Source: Drosophila pseudoobscura (lineage: Eukaryota > Arthropoda > Insecta > Diptera > Drosophilidae). From it: a stretch of 64,000 nt of DNA. Under the pieces are notes generated by a model. The model did no database searches and was not told the DNA's origin. It saw nothing but the letters and a program-made list of their open reading frames with translations. This document shows positions 1 through 13,080 of the stretch, one piece after another; position 1 is the stretch's first letter, and each line of letters opens with the position of its first letter. The stretch lies in the NCBI RefSeq assembly GCF_009870125.1, contig NC_046681.1:17435001-17499000 (forward strand). The letters run 5' to 3'. The position numbers and the translations under genes are program-made.

Positions 1-844
1 TTTTTCATTTTCTCATAGATTCTGCAACTGCAAGCTGCTCGCATGAAAACGATAAGTGTTGTTCCCCTAAACAATATTTATAAAGAAAGCACAAGCTAAA
101 TTGTCCTGGTATGGTATCAATTTTATGTTAATGCACCAAGACGTCATCAATTTTTTTCCTTTTTATATTAAAATTTTTTATATATAAAAAGCCGTTTTGA
201 ACAATTTTGCTGAATGTGACAACGAATGTTTTCTTAAAAGCAAATTGGAAAATTGTTGTTAAAGGCACAATCAGAGTCTTCCTGTAATAAGCTAAAGTAG
301 ATAATTTATTCATCAATGGCCTAAATTTATATGGGCAGAGCTAAAGGTTTTACTTAGTCAGCATTATTCAACGGAATATAAAAATTTAGCAATAGTAACG
401 ATTTTTCTCTTACGTTTTATAACCTTTATTTGTTTGACCTTTTTCGCAAAAAAATTATTTTTTTAGGCAAAATCAAGTATTTAAATGAAGCCAGTAAAGT
501 TGGAAATTGATTTGATTGATTGATGATCATTAATTGGATAAAATTATGTGGGCAGGGCTGAGAGATGTAGATAGCTAGAAATATTCAGCGGAAAAATCGA
601 GGAATATGGTTTCCAATCCTATAACAGCCAAGCCAATCAAATTTTCCCCCGAAAATAATGCAAATTTACAAATTTTAGCGAAGTTCAGGTGAAAGTTAGC
701 GTTGTGATTTTTAAGTTCAGATGAAAGATGGCATGGACCTACAAGAAGAATTTACAATCAGTAATATTTGCCGCCATTTAAATCAAGTCGTTAATCTGTT
801 TAAATAGAGGGGGGTTGAGTGGGCTAAGACAAATCCGCGCTGCG
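1..844. other. AT-rich intergenic sequence, nothing recognised
   Basis: This stretch upstream of the first repeat cluster is AT-rich with no reading frame that looks coding. I see no RNA gene or clear transposon signature. The short minus-strand frame at 128-316 is low-complexity and has no support. Confidence 0.5.
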
Positions 845-1303
845 GATATCGATGTTTTCGATGTTTTGAGAGAAAAACATCGATGTTAACATGTTTCAAA
901 ACTTATATTTATTGCGTTATTATTATACAAAAAAATCTTAAAACTTAAAAATTGTGTTGTTGGAAGTTGTTATTTTGTGAATGATATGTCCGTGACTGAA
1001 CAGTACTCTTCATACCTTCCCAAACACACAACGGGTTGCCTTCGAATGATGTTAACGGCGTTCGCAGTTTCATTTTTAACCAAATGTATACCATCTATAG
1101 TAAATTTGATTCATTTTAAGTCAAATATGTTTACTTACTTTGGCATTGCTGTGTTGCTGCTTACAGAAGACAAATACGCAATGATATGAAATTAAACTAC
1201 CGATGTATTGCAAAACATCGATGCATCACTCAACATCGGTAGCAGCAAAAACATCGGAAAACATCAGTAAACATCGGCAGAAAAACATCGATGTTTTTTT
1301 ACA
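845..1303. repeat. Bipartite inverted ACATCG/CGATGT repeat cluster (MITE-like or promoter element)
   Basis: Two clusters flank about 300 bp of ordinary sequence. The left cluster (845-895) reads mainly as CGATGTTTT. The right cluster (1199-1303) contains at least five AAACATCG copies, so the two sides are in inverted orientation and could pair. The centre of the motif, ATCGAT, resembles the DREF/BEAF-type core common in Drosophila promoters. The cluster ends about 170 bp before the Dhx33 start codon. It could be a small inverted-repeat transposon or a reiterated regulatory element; I cannot tell which. Confidence 0.5.
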
Positions 1304-1473
1304 TCACTAATAGCATGCTTTAACAATATACAAAACAAATGTGTTCTATATCTGCATGTGTAACAAACGTGGAGTAATTTTTTTATTAAGTCAATTTTGA
1401 AATTTATAATTCGAACGGTATAAGTGAACTGCGTAGTCGTATACTATCGTTAGCTGCATCGGAAAATTTAAAA

Positions 1474-4400
1474 ATGGATTCAAAATACTTGCTGACCAAA
1501 AACTCTGAGATCGGGTTTAATTCGACGAATTTTGCAGCTAAGCGGAAAGCTGAAACAGTCAATTTGGATATGCACGTTAAAAATAAATTTAATTACACTC
1601 TTTCAACGTCTCGAAATATACCACCAGCTAGTAAAAGAAATTGCATTGGACAACAAAGTAAATCGCTACCAGTGTTCAACTGCCGGCAAAGAATATTAAA
1701 GGAGATTGAAATGAACGACACTGTGTTAATAATGAGTGAAACAGGATCAGGAAAAACAACACAAATTCCACAGTTTCTTCTACATGCAGGGTATGCCAAG
1801 AGTTCCATGATCTGTATTACTCAGCCTCGTCGAGTAGCCGCAATAACAGTTGCAAGACGCGTTGCGCAGGAGCTGTCCAGCAGTATTGGCGAAATTGTAG
1901 GATATACAGTTCGATTCGAGGATGTTACCACAAAGAATACAAAAATTCGTTATCTGACAGATGGTGTATTGTTACGAGAGTCTATAGAAGACCGGCTTTT
2001 GCTTAAATATTCTGTGATTATTCTCGATGAAGCTCATGAAAGAACTGTAAATGCCGACTTACTATTTGGAATAGTAAAAGAAGCTCAAAAAGAAAGAAGT
2101 AGAAAAAATATACCCAATTTAAAAGTGGTGATTACTTCTGCGACGATGGATATTGATCATTTCGGAAAATATTTCAAGTGTAAGGGATTGTATTTGGAAG
2201 GAAGAACGCATCCCGTCCGTGTGATGCATGCCAAGGAGCCACATGATGACTATGTCCACGCGATACTGGTTACGCTGTTTCATATTCATCGCACTGAACC
2301 AATCAAGTATGTATGCAAAAAAATAATATGCTTAAAATCTGGATAAAATTAATAGGAATTTCACTGGGGGAGTCCGACCAATTCTCGACGCCATAATTTC
2401 GTCGTTCCCACGTCTAGACTGACACATGTACTGTTAAAGCGTCTTAATTTAGCGAATTTCAATCATATTGAAATCGATGCAGAGTCGATGCCCCATTCAA
2501 GCTAGTCTCAGTTCAAAGCCATGTTTCAGTTTTTACTCTTTGCTCTCGGGTGCTCTCTGCTAGCCCTGGTTTGTTGAGCCGCATAAACTTCACGATGCCT
2601 ATTAGATCCACTAGAAACTATATACCTTTCGTTTTGTGGATCGAATTATTCCTTGCGTGAACCGGTTAGGGTCTTATGCTCGGATTACAATTCCCTCTGC
2701 CATATTATAACTACCACTTATTTCCTTTCTCTGCTTAAATTAATACTACTCACATACCTTTACCGTAATTAGTTATTGTATTTCTATTTTTAATGCATGC
2801 TTGGTTATTTTAGTAAGTTTAGTTCTAATTTTCCTCGAATGTTAGTCTAACATCTATCCTTCCTGGAGAACTACTGCGTTCCTGCATGGGATCCGCGCGT
2901 AACAGTCTTCTGCTGGTGTCGCATGGGCCACCACAATTAATCTAGCCTTCACAGCAACCATCGGTCCAAAGCAGGTGTCATTAACCTGCATTAGCTAATA
3001 CTAATCAAAAACAACAACACTGAAACAAAATTTCTAAATTGTAACTTTTGGCTCTCCGTCTCAAAGGATTTCCGACTCCTTGTTCAAATCCTTTCAAAGC
3101 AAGCTTTTCTCTTTTTTAATTTAGCCGTTTTAATTTAAAATTTACTTTTTTAATTTAAAATTATTGAATCACTTTACAGCCATGACGTTTTAATCTTCTT
3201 AACTGGGCAAGACGAAATTGAATCATTAGCTCAGCAAATTCGAAAGCTTGCAAAGGTGAGTTTTTCTACGAAATACAACTTTGGATGATATAAAGGAAAA
3301 AGAAAATTATACCATTTAAACCCATTTATATGTAATTATTATTATTACATATAAGAGATAAAAGAGAAGTTTACAAAGCTTAAATAACTTGGATGGTTTA
3401 GTGCTGGCTACAAGGACTTCGACTATGTTATTTGACATTGTATTGGCGGTGGCGGCTTATTTACTTATTATCCTCTGTTGTATATTAGCCTAATTATAAG
3501 TAATTTAGTAAGTAGTTTATACATTTATTGTATGCATTGCTTTAGTTCTCTTTTACATTTTGTGGTACATTTTGAATGTTTTTCTGTAGGATATGGTTGT
3601 ATTATAATCTTGGGAAAAAGGGCAGCATTGTGGTAGCTTATGGTTAATTTAATGATGATGAGTCCGATAAGAGTGGCCTGGCCGGATTCGGATTATTTTT
3701 GATTCTCTCTGCTAAACTTTTGGTGGCAGAATCCAAAGTAGTCGCCAACATGTGATTTATCCAAATTTTGCGCTACGATTGACTGCAGTGGCTACTTTCT
3801 ATCTATCTATTTATACCTGTTGAATTTATGTTTGGCGTAAGAAGAAGAGGCATTTATGCCTGCAGGACCAGGAATCCACATTATTTATATTTTAGTCGAT
3901 TTTGTTGGGGTAAAACTGTTATTCTTTTTGTTTTAATGGAGGCGATAGCCGGAGCACGACTGATTGCTCTGTATTGAGGGTTCCCATAATGTTATTTCAA
4001 GTTGTATGATACAATATTATGTCATTATACACTAATAATATCACAATGGTTATAAAATGATTTTTTCTTTCTTTCTTAGATAAATACAAATGGACCCACT
4101 AATATTCGTGTTTATACACTGTACGCGCAATTATCACACAGCATGCAGCTGGAATGCTTTTTACCGGGTCCATCAAACATGCGGAAAGTTGTTTTGGCCA
4201 CAAATATAGCTGAAACGTCGATTACCATACCTGGCATACGCTGCGTCATCGATTGTGGATTTGTAAAAGAAAAATTTTTTAATTCCGTTGACGGAATTGA
4301 TATTTTAAAGGCAGTTCGAATATCACGGGCACAAGCATGGCAACGGACTGGTCGGGCAGGTCGTGATGCACCTGGAGTGTGCTACCGGACATATACAAAA

Positions 4401-5301
4401 AGTGAAATGGATTCTTTTCTGAGCTCGACTCAGCCGGAAATTCTTAGAGCAAACCCAACATCAACAGTGCTGCAGCTTTTGGCTATGGACATAGATTGCA
4501 ATAATTTTGATTTCTTAGACGCTCCACTAGATGAAGCCCTGATAAGTGCATATAGAAGTTTGGATGGTCTTGGGGCTATTGAGTATGGACCTATATCACA
4601 CATTACGCCTCTAGGTCGTTTAATGTCCCAGTATCCATTAGATCCCAAGTATTCCAAATTATTAACATCAGCTTCAAAGTTCGGCTGTATGGAGGAAATA
4701 TTACGTCTGGTTTCGGTCCTTTCGAGTGATAATATCTTTGTTTCAAGCAACGATAAAAACGAATTGGCCACACTTGCACATGCCAAATTTCACTCCAAGC
4801 ATGGAGATCATTTAACGCTGCTAAATGTTTATAATTTATTTATAAAGGCAGAAAAGCCGAAGGTAAGAGCCACCTTTTTTTTACACAATATTTATGAATT
4901 TATTTCGTTTATTTTTTTAGGTGTGGTGTCACGATAATTTTTTAAATTATCGCTGCCTAATATACGCCCGTAACGTTTGTCGCCAATTGTCAGAAATAAG
5001 CCTGCGATTGGGCCTGACTATAAACAGCTCCGAAAACATTGAATCGTTTAAAAAATGTCTTTTGAGCGGATTTTTCGAGAATGTTGCTATATTGCAAAAG
5101 GATGGTTCTTATTTGACTTGTTCCGGAAATCTTAAGGCTAAAATGCATCCTTCAAGTGTCTTTCACCTAAAGTACAAACCAAAATGTATATTGTTTACTC
5201 AAATGGTTCAGACGGATAGTAACTTTCTTCGGCAGGTCACAGATGTATTTATAGACTGGGCTAAAGAAGTGGTACCTTGTCTTAAAAATGGTATAAAATA
5301 A
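1474..5301 (+). CDS. Dhx33: DEAH-box ATP-dependent RNA helicase, DHX33 family
   Basis: Exons are 1474-2306, 3180-3255, 4080-4862 and 4921-5301; the phases agree at every junction and give 690 aa, close to human DHX33 (about 707 aa). Visible helicase motifs are ETGSGKTT (residues 89-96, ATP binding), DEAH (185-188), SAT (222-224), the FLTGQDEIE segment at the exon 1/2 to exon 2 region, ATNIAETSITIPG (343-355) and QRTGRAGR (391-398). The helicase-associated and OB-fold region follows in exons 3-4. Family members unwind RNA; vertebrate DHX33 acts in the nucleolus in rRNA transcription and in RNA sensing. Motif I has Ser rather than the usual Gly before ETGSGKT. The last AATAAA-like sequence overlaps the stop codon. 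The assignment to DHX33 rather than another DEAH class rests on overall similarity, not a tree. Confidence 0.9.
2360..3090 (-). mobile_element. Possible LTR fragment in Dhx33 intron 1
   Basis: The first intron (2307-3179) is unusually GC-balanced compared with neighbouring introns and has no reading frame. Read on the minus strand, its left end contains TGGCGTCGAGAATTGG just after a possible LTR end. That resembles the primer-binding-site context of gypsy-type elements. No paired LTR or pol sequence is visible nearby, so at most this is a solo LTR. Confidence 0.3.
3256..4079 (+). other. Dhx33 intron 2, nothing recognised
   Basis: This 824-bp intron separates the helicase motif IV exon from the motif V/VI exon. 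It is AT-rich with a few GC-richer patches and shows no coding similarity I recognise. Confidence 0.5.
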
Positions 5302-5395
5302 ATGACAAAATTTATACATTTTTTCCTAGTCGAGAACATATTCTGTTAATGGTCAATTATTCTGAAGTAATTATTATTTTTTTGTTGTTGTTCAA

Positions 5396-6700
5396 TATGA
5401 TAATAAAAAGAAAGGACTGAAGGAAGGAAGATAAAACCGTTCGGTAAACGCCAGCGTCGTCTATATTGAATTGAATATTTCAACGTCTGTGTAAAAGATG
5501 TGTTAGCTGAAATATAGAGTCTCGTGGTTCATGAATAAGGATACAAGAACGGGCTATCTTTATTGATCTTAAATTTTCAGAGTTACGCAATATCCTGGAG
5601 CGAGGTCGTGGATCTGATTTCTGGGTCGTCTACGGGGACGCACGGGCCTGATTTGGCTCGCACATTTTCCAGTATTCTCGTACTTGTTTACTAATGTCCT
5701 AGGACTAGTCTATCTATAAACTGTCTTCTAAATTTTCAACGCTTTTCTCACTTCGAGCTACCGGCCAGGGGTCCGCCAGTTGGCCTTGTACTACTGCGTT
5801 TTGTTCATCTAGTGTTTGTTCCTCTGGCGCCACTATGTTCCAAGTAGATACGATCAATCTTTATGATTCATTTTTATATGTCAATCGAATTTTTCCCGAC
5901 ACCTTAATTTCAGAGGGGAAAATCACCAGACAAAGCCCATATCATCAGATTCCTTTTTTGAGCTGCTGCGCTGCACTTTGCAGCGCGCTGCGTCGACCTT
6001 CATTCCTAAATAGTGCTATTCCTAAGTAGTGCCAGACGCTATCGCTGCAGGTCCATACTTCATGTGTAGTTCCTCTCGAGTTTTTTTCACAAAAATGTGT
6101 GTGTTTAAACTATTAACAAGCTTTAAAGTCGGGCCAGTCCCGGTACTCAGTTTGTTTATGTATATGCAATGCTATGAGCTGTATCGTCACGAGAAATTGT
6201 TTTCTTATTCTGGCTGTAATGATTCGATTTAATTTAACCAAGAATATATGGACTTTAGGTCGTCGGTCGTCGTTTCTTCTGGCTGTGTATCATATTTTTA
6301 ATAACAATCTGAAAGTTCCAACTACCATGCCTGAAACATAAATTGTCTCTGTGCTGAGTAAAAACCACTGTCGCATAGTGTTATCTTTATAAATGAAAAA
6401 GATTTCTCACAACAAAATCTTTTTTAAGGAATGTTCATATAGTACACATATAATATTGTACACTCTTCAGGGATATACAAATCGAAAATATTAATTCATA
6501 AAATAGGTATATAGGACCAAAACAACTTTGTATGATTATTTTCGCTCCACCTCTATAATAATAACTATGTAATAGTCTTAAATCTTAAAACATTGAAATG
6601 GTCAGGTAAATATTTATATATATTGTATTTATGTAACAGATCCTTCTTTGCCAAAATAAGTAAAACAATATTAAAAAGATACAAGTAGGATTTTAAGTAA
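5396..6700. other. Intergenic sequence with a possible degraded LTR
   Basis: Between the Dhx33 stop and the 3' end of the transporter gene. Around 5440-5860 the base composition changes, and a TGGCGCCA primer-site-like string lies near 5825-5832. This is suggestive of an old LTR retrotransposon end but not more. The rest to 6700 is AT-rich with no recognisable gene. Confidence 0.3.
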
Positions 6701-6706
6701 AAACTT

Positions 6707-9700
6707 TCACATTGGCTTAGAAATTGTATTGAATTCTCGGTTTGATTTCGGAAAAATTTCAGTTTCTTCATCGGAATGGTCATTTTTGGGTAGTTTTATA
6801 TTCCAGGACTGAACTTCTGCTGTTCCAAATATTTGATACACAACGTAAGTCAATAAGGAAATTACTGCGCCAACTCCAAAAACCCTTCGCCACTGATCGA
6901 TGGAGTCCTAAAAAAAACAATGACACTTAGAAGTTTTAATGCTGTATTGAATATGTATGCATTTATATAGATATATATGGAATGTAAATGTCTTATCTAG
7001 CATAAATATATTGCCGTGCATTAGGTACGCTGAAAGGGGGGGAATTAAAGCTCTGCACTTGCACTTGCGAACACTAAATGGAGCTAACAGTAGGCAATCA
7101 CCCTGTGCACTCTACAAAAACTACTCGTCACACTATTATTTCTGTTACTCTTATTGCCTTCACTTTGTCCAACGTCCCATTATGTAAGATACTTGCCGTT
7201 GTTGCTAACATCGTAAACATGTTCAGAGCATAAACATTGAAAAATGCAAGAGGAAAGTAATGATGTTCGTTCGAACACCAGTATCCACACACGATGAACA
7301 AAACCACAGAAAAAACAGTTCTTTTCAGTCACACAGTCAACTTTTCCGCTGTTAATTCTTGATAAAACGCATTCCATCGAGTGTAGTTTTGTTTTGCTTA
7401 AGCTAGTGAGATGGTTGTCGTCGCACGAGCGAATCGACTGTGTAGTCGGGTTGTCCCCTAGTATATTAATAAACAAATTATAGTTTTATCTTGGAAAATC
7501 GTGATATAATCTTGAAATCGTAGTAACTTAGTAACTTAGTCAAGCAACTCCTTTTAGACTTTCGCTTTAACGCTCTTCTTCTATCGCCCCCGACCGTCGG
7601 ACTTACAGTCTTGCGTTGATCGCAAATCTACCTACGAACATATGTATTCGATATTTTGGAATAATTTGTATGTATATTAAATTGACCCCTCTCGACTCTC
7701 TATTTAAAACTTCAGCAGCTATTAAAATAGCTTAATAGTTTAACGAATACAATTTAGACATTTTCCCCTAAATTAGAAGAACAAAATAATAAAAAAGAAT
7801 ACCAAAGAATGGCAAAGGCAAAAAATAGACATCACGAAGACATCGAACCAATTCCGTAGATTTCACTGTGCGTAAATGCAATCAATTGCTAAGACTAACT
7901 ACTAAATTTCTCAAAACGTGTTACCATATATCTGATTGAAAGCTATTAAAATATTCTTTTGCCTTATATGAGTACAGGGCCCCAAGTATCGTTTGGCTTT
8001 GGTAGCTTGGAGCGTATTGTCCATTAAAAACTAAATGTGCAGAAATATAGACACCTAGTCTTACGCTTATTAAAAACAGTTATCCTAAATAATATATACA
8101 ATTATTTTTCTTTTAAAAATCACGATGAAAAAGCTCTTAAGATAACAGTAAACTGTCATTTGCTATTCTAATACTCAAGTTCGTAACTGTAGTTGACATT
8201 AACATGGCCTGTTTTTTATAAGTAGCGAATTATATATTATATTATATATTATAATTTACCTCTTGAGTGACAATAAATCCAGCCGTTAATGGTGAAATAA
8301 ACGACGCTGACATATGAATAGTTTGGCAGAATGCTAAGACGGCAGCAGAATGTCCATAATTCGGCGCTAAGTCAATTATATTTGCCATTGCTCCTGCATA
8401 GGATGCCGTTATAAATATCACTGCTATAAACCAAATTGATAATAAAAGATGTATATTATCTACATATCCTATACAGTATATTAATATCCCCGGAATGATC
8501 TGTGATAGCGCTGTAAATAACTTTCTCACATTAGTAAGATTTAAGACTTTGTACAATATAAATTTATCAGCAATATAACAAAACAATACCGATGAGAAGT
8601 ATGAGCAAATAAAAGGCATTCCCGATAGAAAACCATTTGTTTCAAAGTTAAACTTCAAGACGTTGCCCATAAATGTGGGTCCATTTACAATAAAAATATA
8701 ATGCAGGAATATTCTTCCAAATGTCGTAATTGCAATTGCCCATGCCGGTAAAGACTTAAATATTTGTGGCCATGGCACTTTTAATTTGGTATTAGTACCC
8801 TCTTTGCTAACATTAAGCTCAATGTAGTTTAATTCTTCTTTAGTAATACGAGGATGTTCACGAGGTGTGTTAAAAGCAAGCAAATACCATAATAAACACC
8901 ATCCAACTCCTAAAGTACCCGTAGTATAAAATATGTATTGCCATCCAAACTGTGATAGTATAAATCCACATAATGGATATGTTAGGCCGATTCCAATACT
9001 AAATCCTTGAAAACTTGACATAAAACGAGAACGTTCTGTAAGTGGTATCCAGTACCCCACTATAGCGTACATAGCAGGCCAAGTTAAGCCTGAGGCAAAC
9101 CCCTGAATAGAACGTAACACAATAACAGCAATGTAATTTAATTCTACTGCCAACGGAATAAGTAGACTACAAAGAGCAGTTGCCAGCTGTGACCATCCAA
9201 ATACGCACTTGGTTCCGAAAAATTGAGTGGCAACTCCGCCAGCAACCTGGGATAGTACGTAACACCAATAGAATGAACTTATTATAACCGATTTTACTAT
9301 GGTTGTTTGGTCTTCGGTACCACCTCCCTAAAAAAAAATCATATTTAAAAGGTCTCTGTGTAAAATGTTAGAAGTCACATTACCGAAATTGTATGCGAGG
9401 TATTAGTTATGTTCTGGTTCGTATAATCATTTGGATATATGGCAACCAAAGCAAAATTCATATCATTACGCATCATAAATGATACAAGAAAACCAGACCA
9501 TGAAAGAAAATACAGCACCAAGCGAGCAGGAATTTTGTCTGAAATTTTAAAATCGTTTTTTTTTTTAATTTAATATAACTGAAATTGTTTAAGCTGCAAA
9601 GCTTTTTAAGTACATAGAAACTGATTACATTTTACCATTTGAAACAGAAAATAAAGGTTAGCTTCGGGATCCGAAGACTTGCAGATCGATCGTTCCTTTG

Positions 9701-11587
9701 TCAGCTCTCATATATGCCCCAGATATTCATTCCAACCGAATTCAAATCGAGATGGAATTCTAGGTGACTTAATTGACTCTCGGTTACTATGGTTGCTCTC
9801 TAGTACTATGGCTACAGATATGGTTGAATACACCGCAAAACACATTAACAATTATAACAGTTTTGGGAAGGTTATTAAAATTTTTTTTTTAATGCTAAAA
9901 TTTTTTAGTGTTTTAATCCCATTATTTTTATACTACGAAACCTCTGGTAAAATCTTTAGTATTATTACAATCTAAAACCAGTACCAGTAGTAAAAACCCA
10001 GCAGAGGGTTGTTTCATTGAAACGCGATACTCCAAATGAGTATAGGGCTATATTAGATTTGCGGTGAAAATGGATGTGTGTAACGTCCAGAAGGAAGCGT
10101 TTCCGACCCCATAAAGTGGATTGAGCCATGTCCGTCTGTCAGTCCGTCCCTATGAGCGCCTAGTGCTCAAAGACTATAAGAGCTAGAGCAACGAAATTTT
10201 GTATCAAAACTTCTGTAATATGTCACTATTACACGTATATTTCAAAATTTCGCCCCACCCCTTCCGCCCCCGCAAAAGACGAAAACACTACAATATTGAA
10301 GATACGAGAAAATTAAAAACGCACAATCATTGAAAATGAATTCTGAATCTGGATCACATCGGATTATTATTATAGCAATCTTTGTCGTGTCGTTCAATAT
10401 TAGCGGCGTCTGACGGAGGAGAGCCATACTGACTAAGTATCGGGTATAAATGTCGAGTTGCGGTCGCCGCAGCAACTCACAACGTTCCCCCTCGTTACAT
10501 ATTCAGAATACCCTCGTACAGAATTTTAAATTTGTATGTACTGTTTTTATTTTCTTCTTGCACCAATAGATATTAAAAAAAACGTCGGCTCTAAAGGTGT
10601 ATGGTGAAAGGGCATAGTTTTCGAATCAGCGAAGTTTCTCGCACTTCAGTGTTTAGCTGTAAAATTTTATAAACCTATCCAAAAATTGTTTTAGAGGGGA
10701 TATTGATGTGAGACAAGAAAGTTTTGTATATATGGTGCTTGTATTTTTGCTTCTCAATTAGCTAAGGCAAGAGAGGATTTTATCCCCAATTGGCGTATTA
10801 ATTGTTTTGAATAAATACAAAACACGGCGCACAAATTTTGATTAAATGCATGAATATAAAATTGCGAGTACTGGTGTACAAGTTCGGACGTTTGCAAAAA
10901 TGCCACAGCAGCGAAGAGCAGCTAGGAGTATAAGAAACAACAAAACATCTTCCATATATACATATCTATCTCTCACATTAAACATGGCGTCAAAGCGCTC
11001 TCAGTAATGATGAGCGTAAAATAAGACCTGAAAAAGTGGGAGTCGACTACCATAATGGCATAGTTTATGCGGAGAAAGCTTATTAGGAGTTCAATTTATT
11101 ATTATATGAAGAGCAACGTAGGGGTAAGTACACATATTTGTATGTGTTCTAACGACCGATAAAGAACAATGTGAATCCAATGGCTCGAGACTGATTAAGG
11201 GTACGCGGACCAAATTGCCCGTGCCCTAATGCAAGTGGGCTAGTGCGAGTCCACGACTCTACACTGCTCGTCAATAGTTTGGACGCACCCATTCTAGCAC
11301 TTGCCATTGATGTGTACTCAAGGGTGTAATATAAATACATTTGATTTAATCTAATTGGTTCCTTCCTATATTCTGACTAATCTATGGTCATAGTCATATT
11401 TTATTACCCCACAGAACAGACTACACATACTTTTATTATTACAATTAACTACACGGTTTCCGTTAAGCAATATTCTTTTTTAGTAAAAATCAAAACAAAG
11501 ATTACCTCTGAAATGCCATCGACGCAGGACTCTTGTGGTTTCGAGTTCTTCCTGGGGTATAGAATAAGTGTCCCTCGAATCATACAT
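6707..11587 (-). CDS. Major facilitator superfamily transporter, SLC17/sialin type
   Basis: The exons are 11506-11587, 9384-9538, 8260-9327 and 6707-6907 on the minus strand; phases agree and give 501 aa, normal for the SLC17 family. The first exon begins MYDSRDTYS and leads into RDKIPARLVLYFLSWSGFL, the first membrane segment, with the conserved Arg of MMRND just after. Exon 3 carries most of the membrane segments, including RSIQGFASGLTWPAMY, the family's channel-lining segment 4 signature. The last exon encodes the final membrane helix (WRRVFGVGAVISLLTY) and a charged cytoplasmic tail. SLC17 members move organic anions, phosphate, sialic acid or glutamate driven by ions; the substrate here cannot be read from sequence. 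Intron 1 (about 2 kb) holds a DINE-1 copy. The first exon was found only by phase and similarity, so the start is slightly less certain than the rest. Confidence 0.88.
6908..8259 (-). other. Last intron of the transporter gene, nothing recognised
   Basis: A 1.35-kb intron, mostly AT-rich. The minus-strand frame at 7180-7476 and the plus-strand frames near 6957 have no family resemblance and no splice support. A pure TA-rich tract lies at about 8229-8255 beside the donor site. Confidence 0.45.
9996..10495 (-). mobile_element. DINE-1/INE-1-type Helitron remnant
   Basis: The block carries the hallmarks of Drosophila DINE-1 elements: GGAAGCGTTTCCGAC, a CCGTCTGTCAGTCCGTCC segment, AGACTATAAGAGCTAGAGCAACG, and, on the minus strand, a TTTATACCCGATACTTAGTC block near 10430-10455 preceded by a GGGGAACGTTGTGAGTTGC string. 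It is non-autonomous with no coding capacity. It lies inside intron 1 of the transporter gene. Confidence 0.8.
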
Positions 11588-11925
11588 GTTACTAAAGAAA
11601 AACAATGTACATCAAAAATCCATCTTGGATTCACATAAAACCAATTATACTTACTGGAATGTTATAAAAACTGTTTATCTAATCGAATTAGGTACTTCAT
11701 TACCGATGAAAACCTATAATTGATGGATATAAAAAGAATATTAGTTCGAGAAAAATAAAATAAACTAAATAAATTAAATTCATTTGATTATTGTAGTAAG
11801 TACATCCTTAAATCGTATGAATAGTAATCTACATTTATTTTTATGATAATTTAGGAATAGAACATATTTTTTATATTGTAAACGACCCTTCCAAAAAAGA
11901 AATAAGAACACAATTACTTAGTGAA
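11588..11925. other. AT-rich sequence upstream of the transporter gene
   Basis: This is the presumed 5' flank of the minus-strand transporter. It is AT-rich, and I see no distinct promoter motif I would defend. Confidence 0.4.
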
Positions 11926-12135
11926 AGTGGAATGCAGAATCGTAGAAATTACCATATCTAGCGAACTGCCGAATATGGCTCAGATCGGATTATTATAGCA
12001 GGAAGGAACATATCAATTTGTATTGGCTAGGCAACGCGCCCTCTGGCGGAGAGGAGCCATACTGACTGAATATCGGGTATAAATGTAGGTTCGCGTGCGT
12101 AGCAGCGACTCCCAACATCCCTCTTCGTTTATTTT
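11926..12135 (-). mobile_element. DINE-1/INE-1-type fragment
   Basis: A shorter copy of the same family as at 9996-10495: it shares the GGAGCCATACTGACT block, the ATATCGGGTATAAATGTAGG block and the terminal CGACTCCCAACATCCC block. It is truncated on its left. Confidence 0.7.
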
Positions 12136-12424
12136 TATTGTTATCTTTATTTTATTTGATTGTAAATATATTGCCGTGCGGGACCATATGTATATGTAAA
12201 TATGTAAACTACAATGCAGTACAGTGGGCGGTGCAAACAACGAAAAATAATACGAATTACTCTACTTCTTTACCTTTAACTATCATCTATAAATTACTGA
12301 GTTATATCGGGCTGCATAACCCTTACGGGTTCTCTTTTATTTATGATCAAAGATGGATTCTGAAGTGATTACATTAGAACAGTTGCAGAACTTTTCTATA
12401 TAATTTCTGATAGAACGTCCTTTT

Positions 12425-13080
12425 ATGTATGAACTATATATTCTCAAGGAACGGCTCTGGATGCATGCCAAAGATGTGTTATGTAATGCTTCTTTTGGAT
12501 ACGCAACCATCAGTTCCCAATGCGTTCTAGGAGAACTGTGCCTACCCGAACCTAAAACACCAGTTGCCCGCGTGTTCCGTCCTTACCTAAATGGAAGGGA
12601 GAACTTAATGTATAGGAAACGTTCTTAGTGGAAAAGGAAGTATGCCATATGTAGTTCTTGGAAGTAGCCAAGTCAGATTGGAAAACGGTGTCAATTACTG
12701 TTATACACGTCTAAGTGAACGGCGGCAGATATGTTACAACCAAAGATCTAATAGCAATATATTCCATCAGGAACAAATTCCATTCCCATATTCGTTCGAC
12801 GCTTCGTGGTTCGGGCGTGTGGTGTACTTCAATTCTCTTGTCGGTTACCCTTCCTCTCCACCGTGACCCGCTTCCTATCTATCAGCTCGCCGGGTCCTAG
12901 AATCCTACCGAAATACAATGGCTCAGAAACGACATACTTTGCGACCAGTATGTTTCTAACAAGGTCTTTGGCGACGCACAACGTCGATCCCTCGCTCAAT
13001 TTATGCTTTTTTCTACGTCGCAAGATTGCAAATAAAATCTTAATTGCTTGGGAATAATTAAGCACAATAAGACTAGCCAT
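12425..13080. mobile_element. Coding-like remnant, probable transposon, unidentified
   Basis: This is a GC-balanced island inside AT-rich DNA. Several overlapping short frames are open on both strands; the minus-strand frame at 12829-13080 has a plausible amino-acid mix with basic and hydrophobic alternation. None matches a family I can name. The broken frames and local composition suggest a decayed retroelement pol fragment rather than a host gene. Confidence 0.3.

Noticed and set aside
3075..3095. GTTCAAATCC-like string considered as a tRNA B box
   Set aside because: No A box or cloverleaf could be formed around it.
4430..4786. 118-codon minus-strand frame inside Dhx33 exon 3
   Set aside because: It is a shadow of the helicase exon, whose frame and phases are supported by motifs.
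9541..9700. First exon of the SLC17 transporter sought directly upstream of 9538
   Set aside because: The only donor there (near 9635) would follow an in-frame stop with no Met. The exon at 11506-11587 fits in phase and gives the expected N-terminus.
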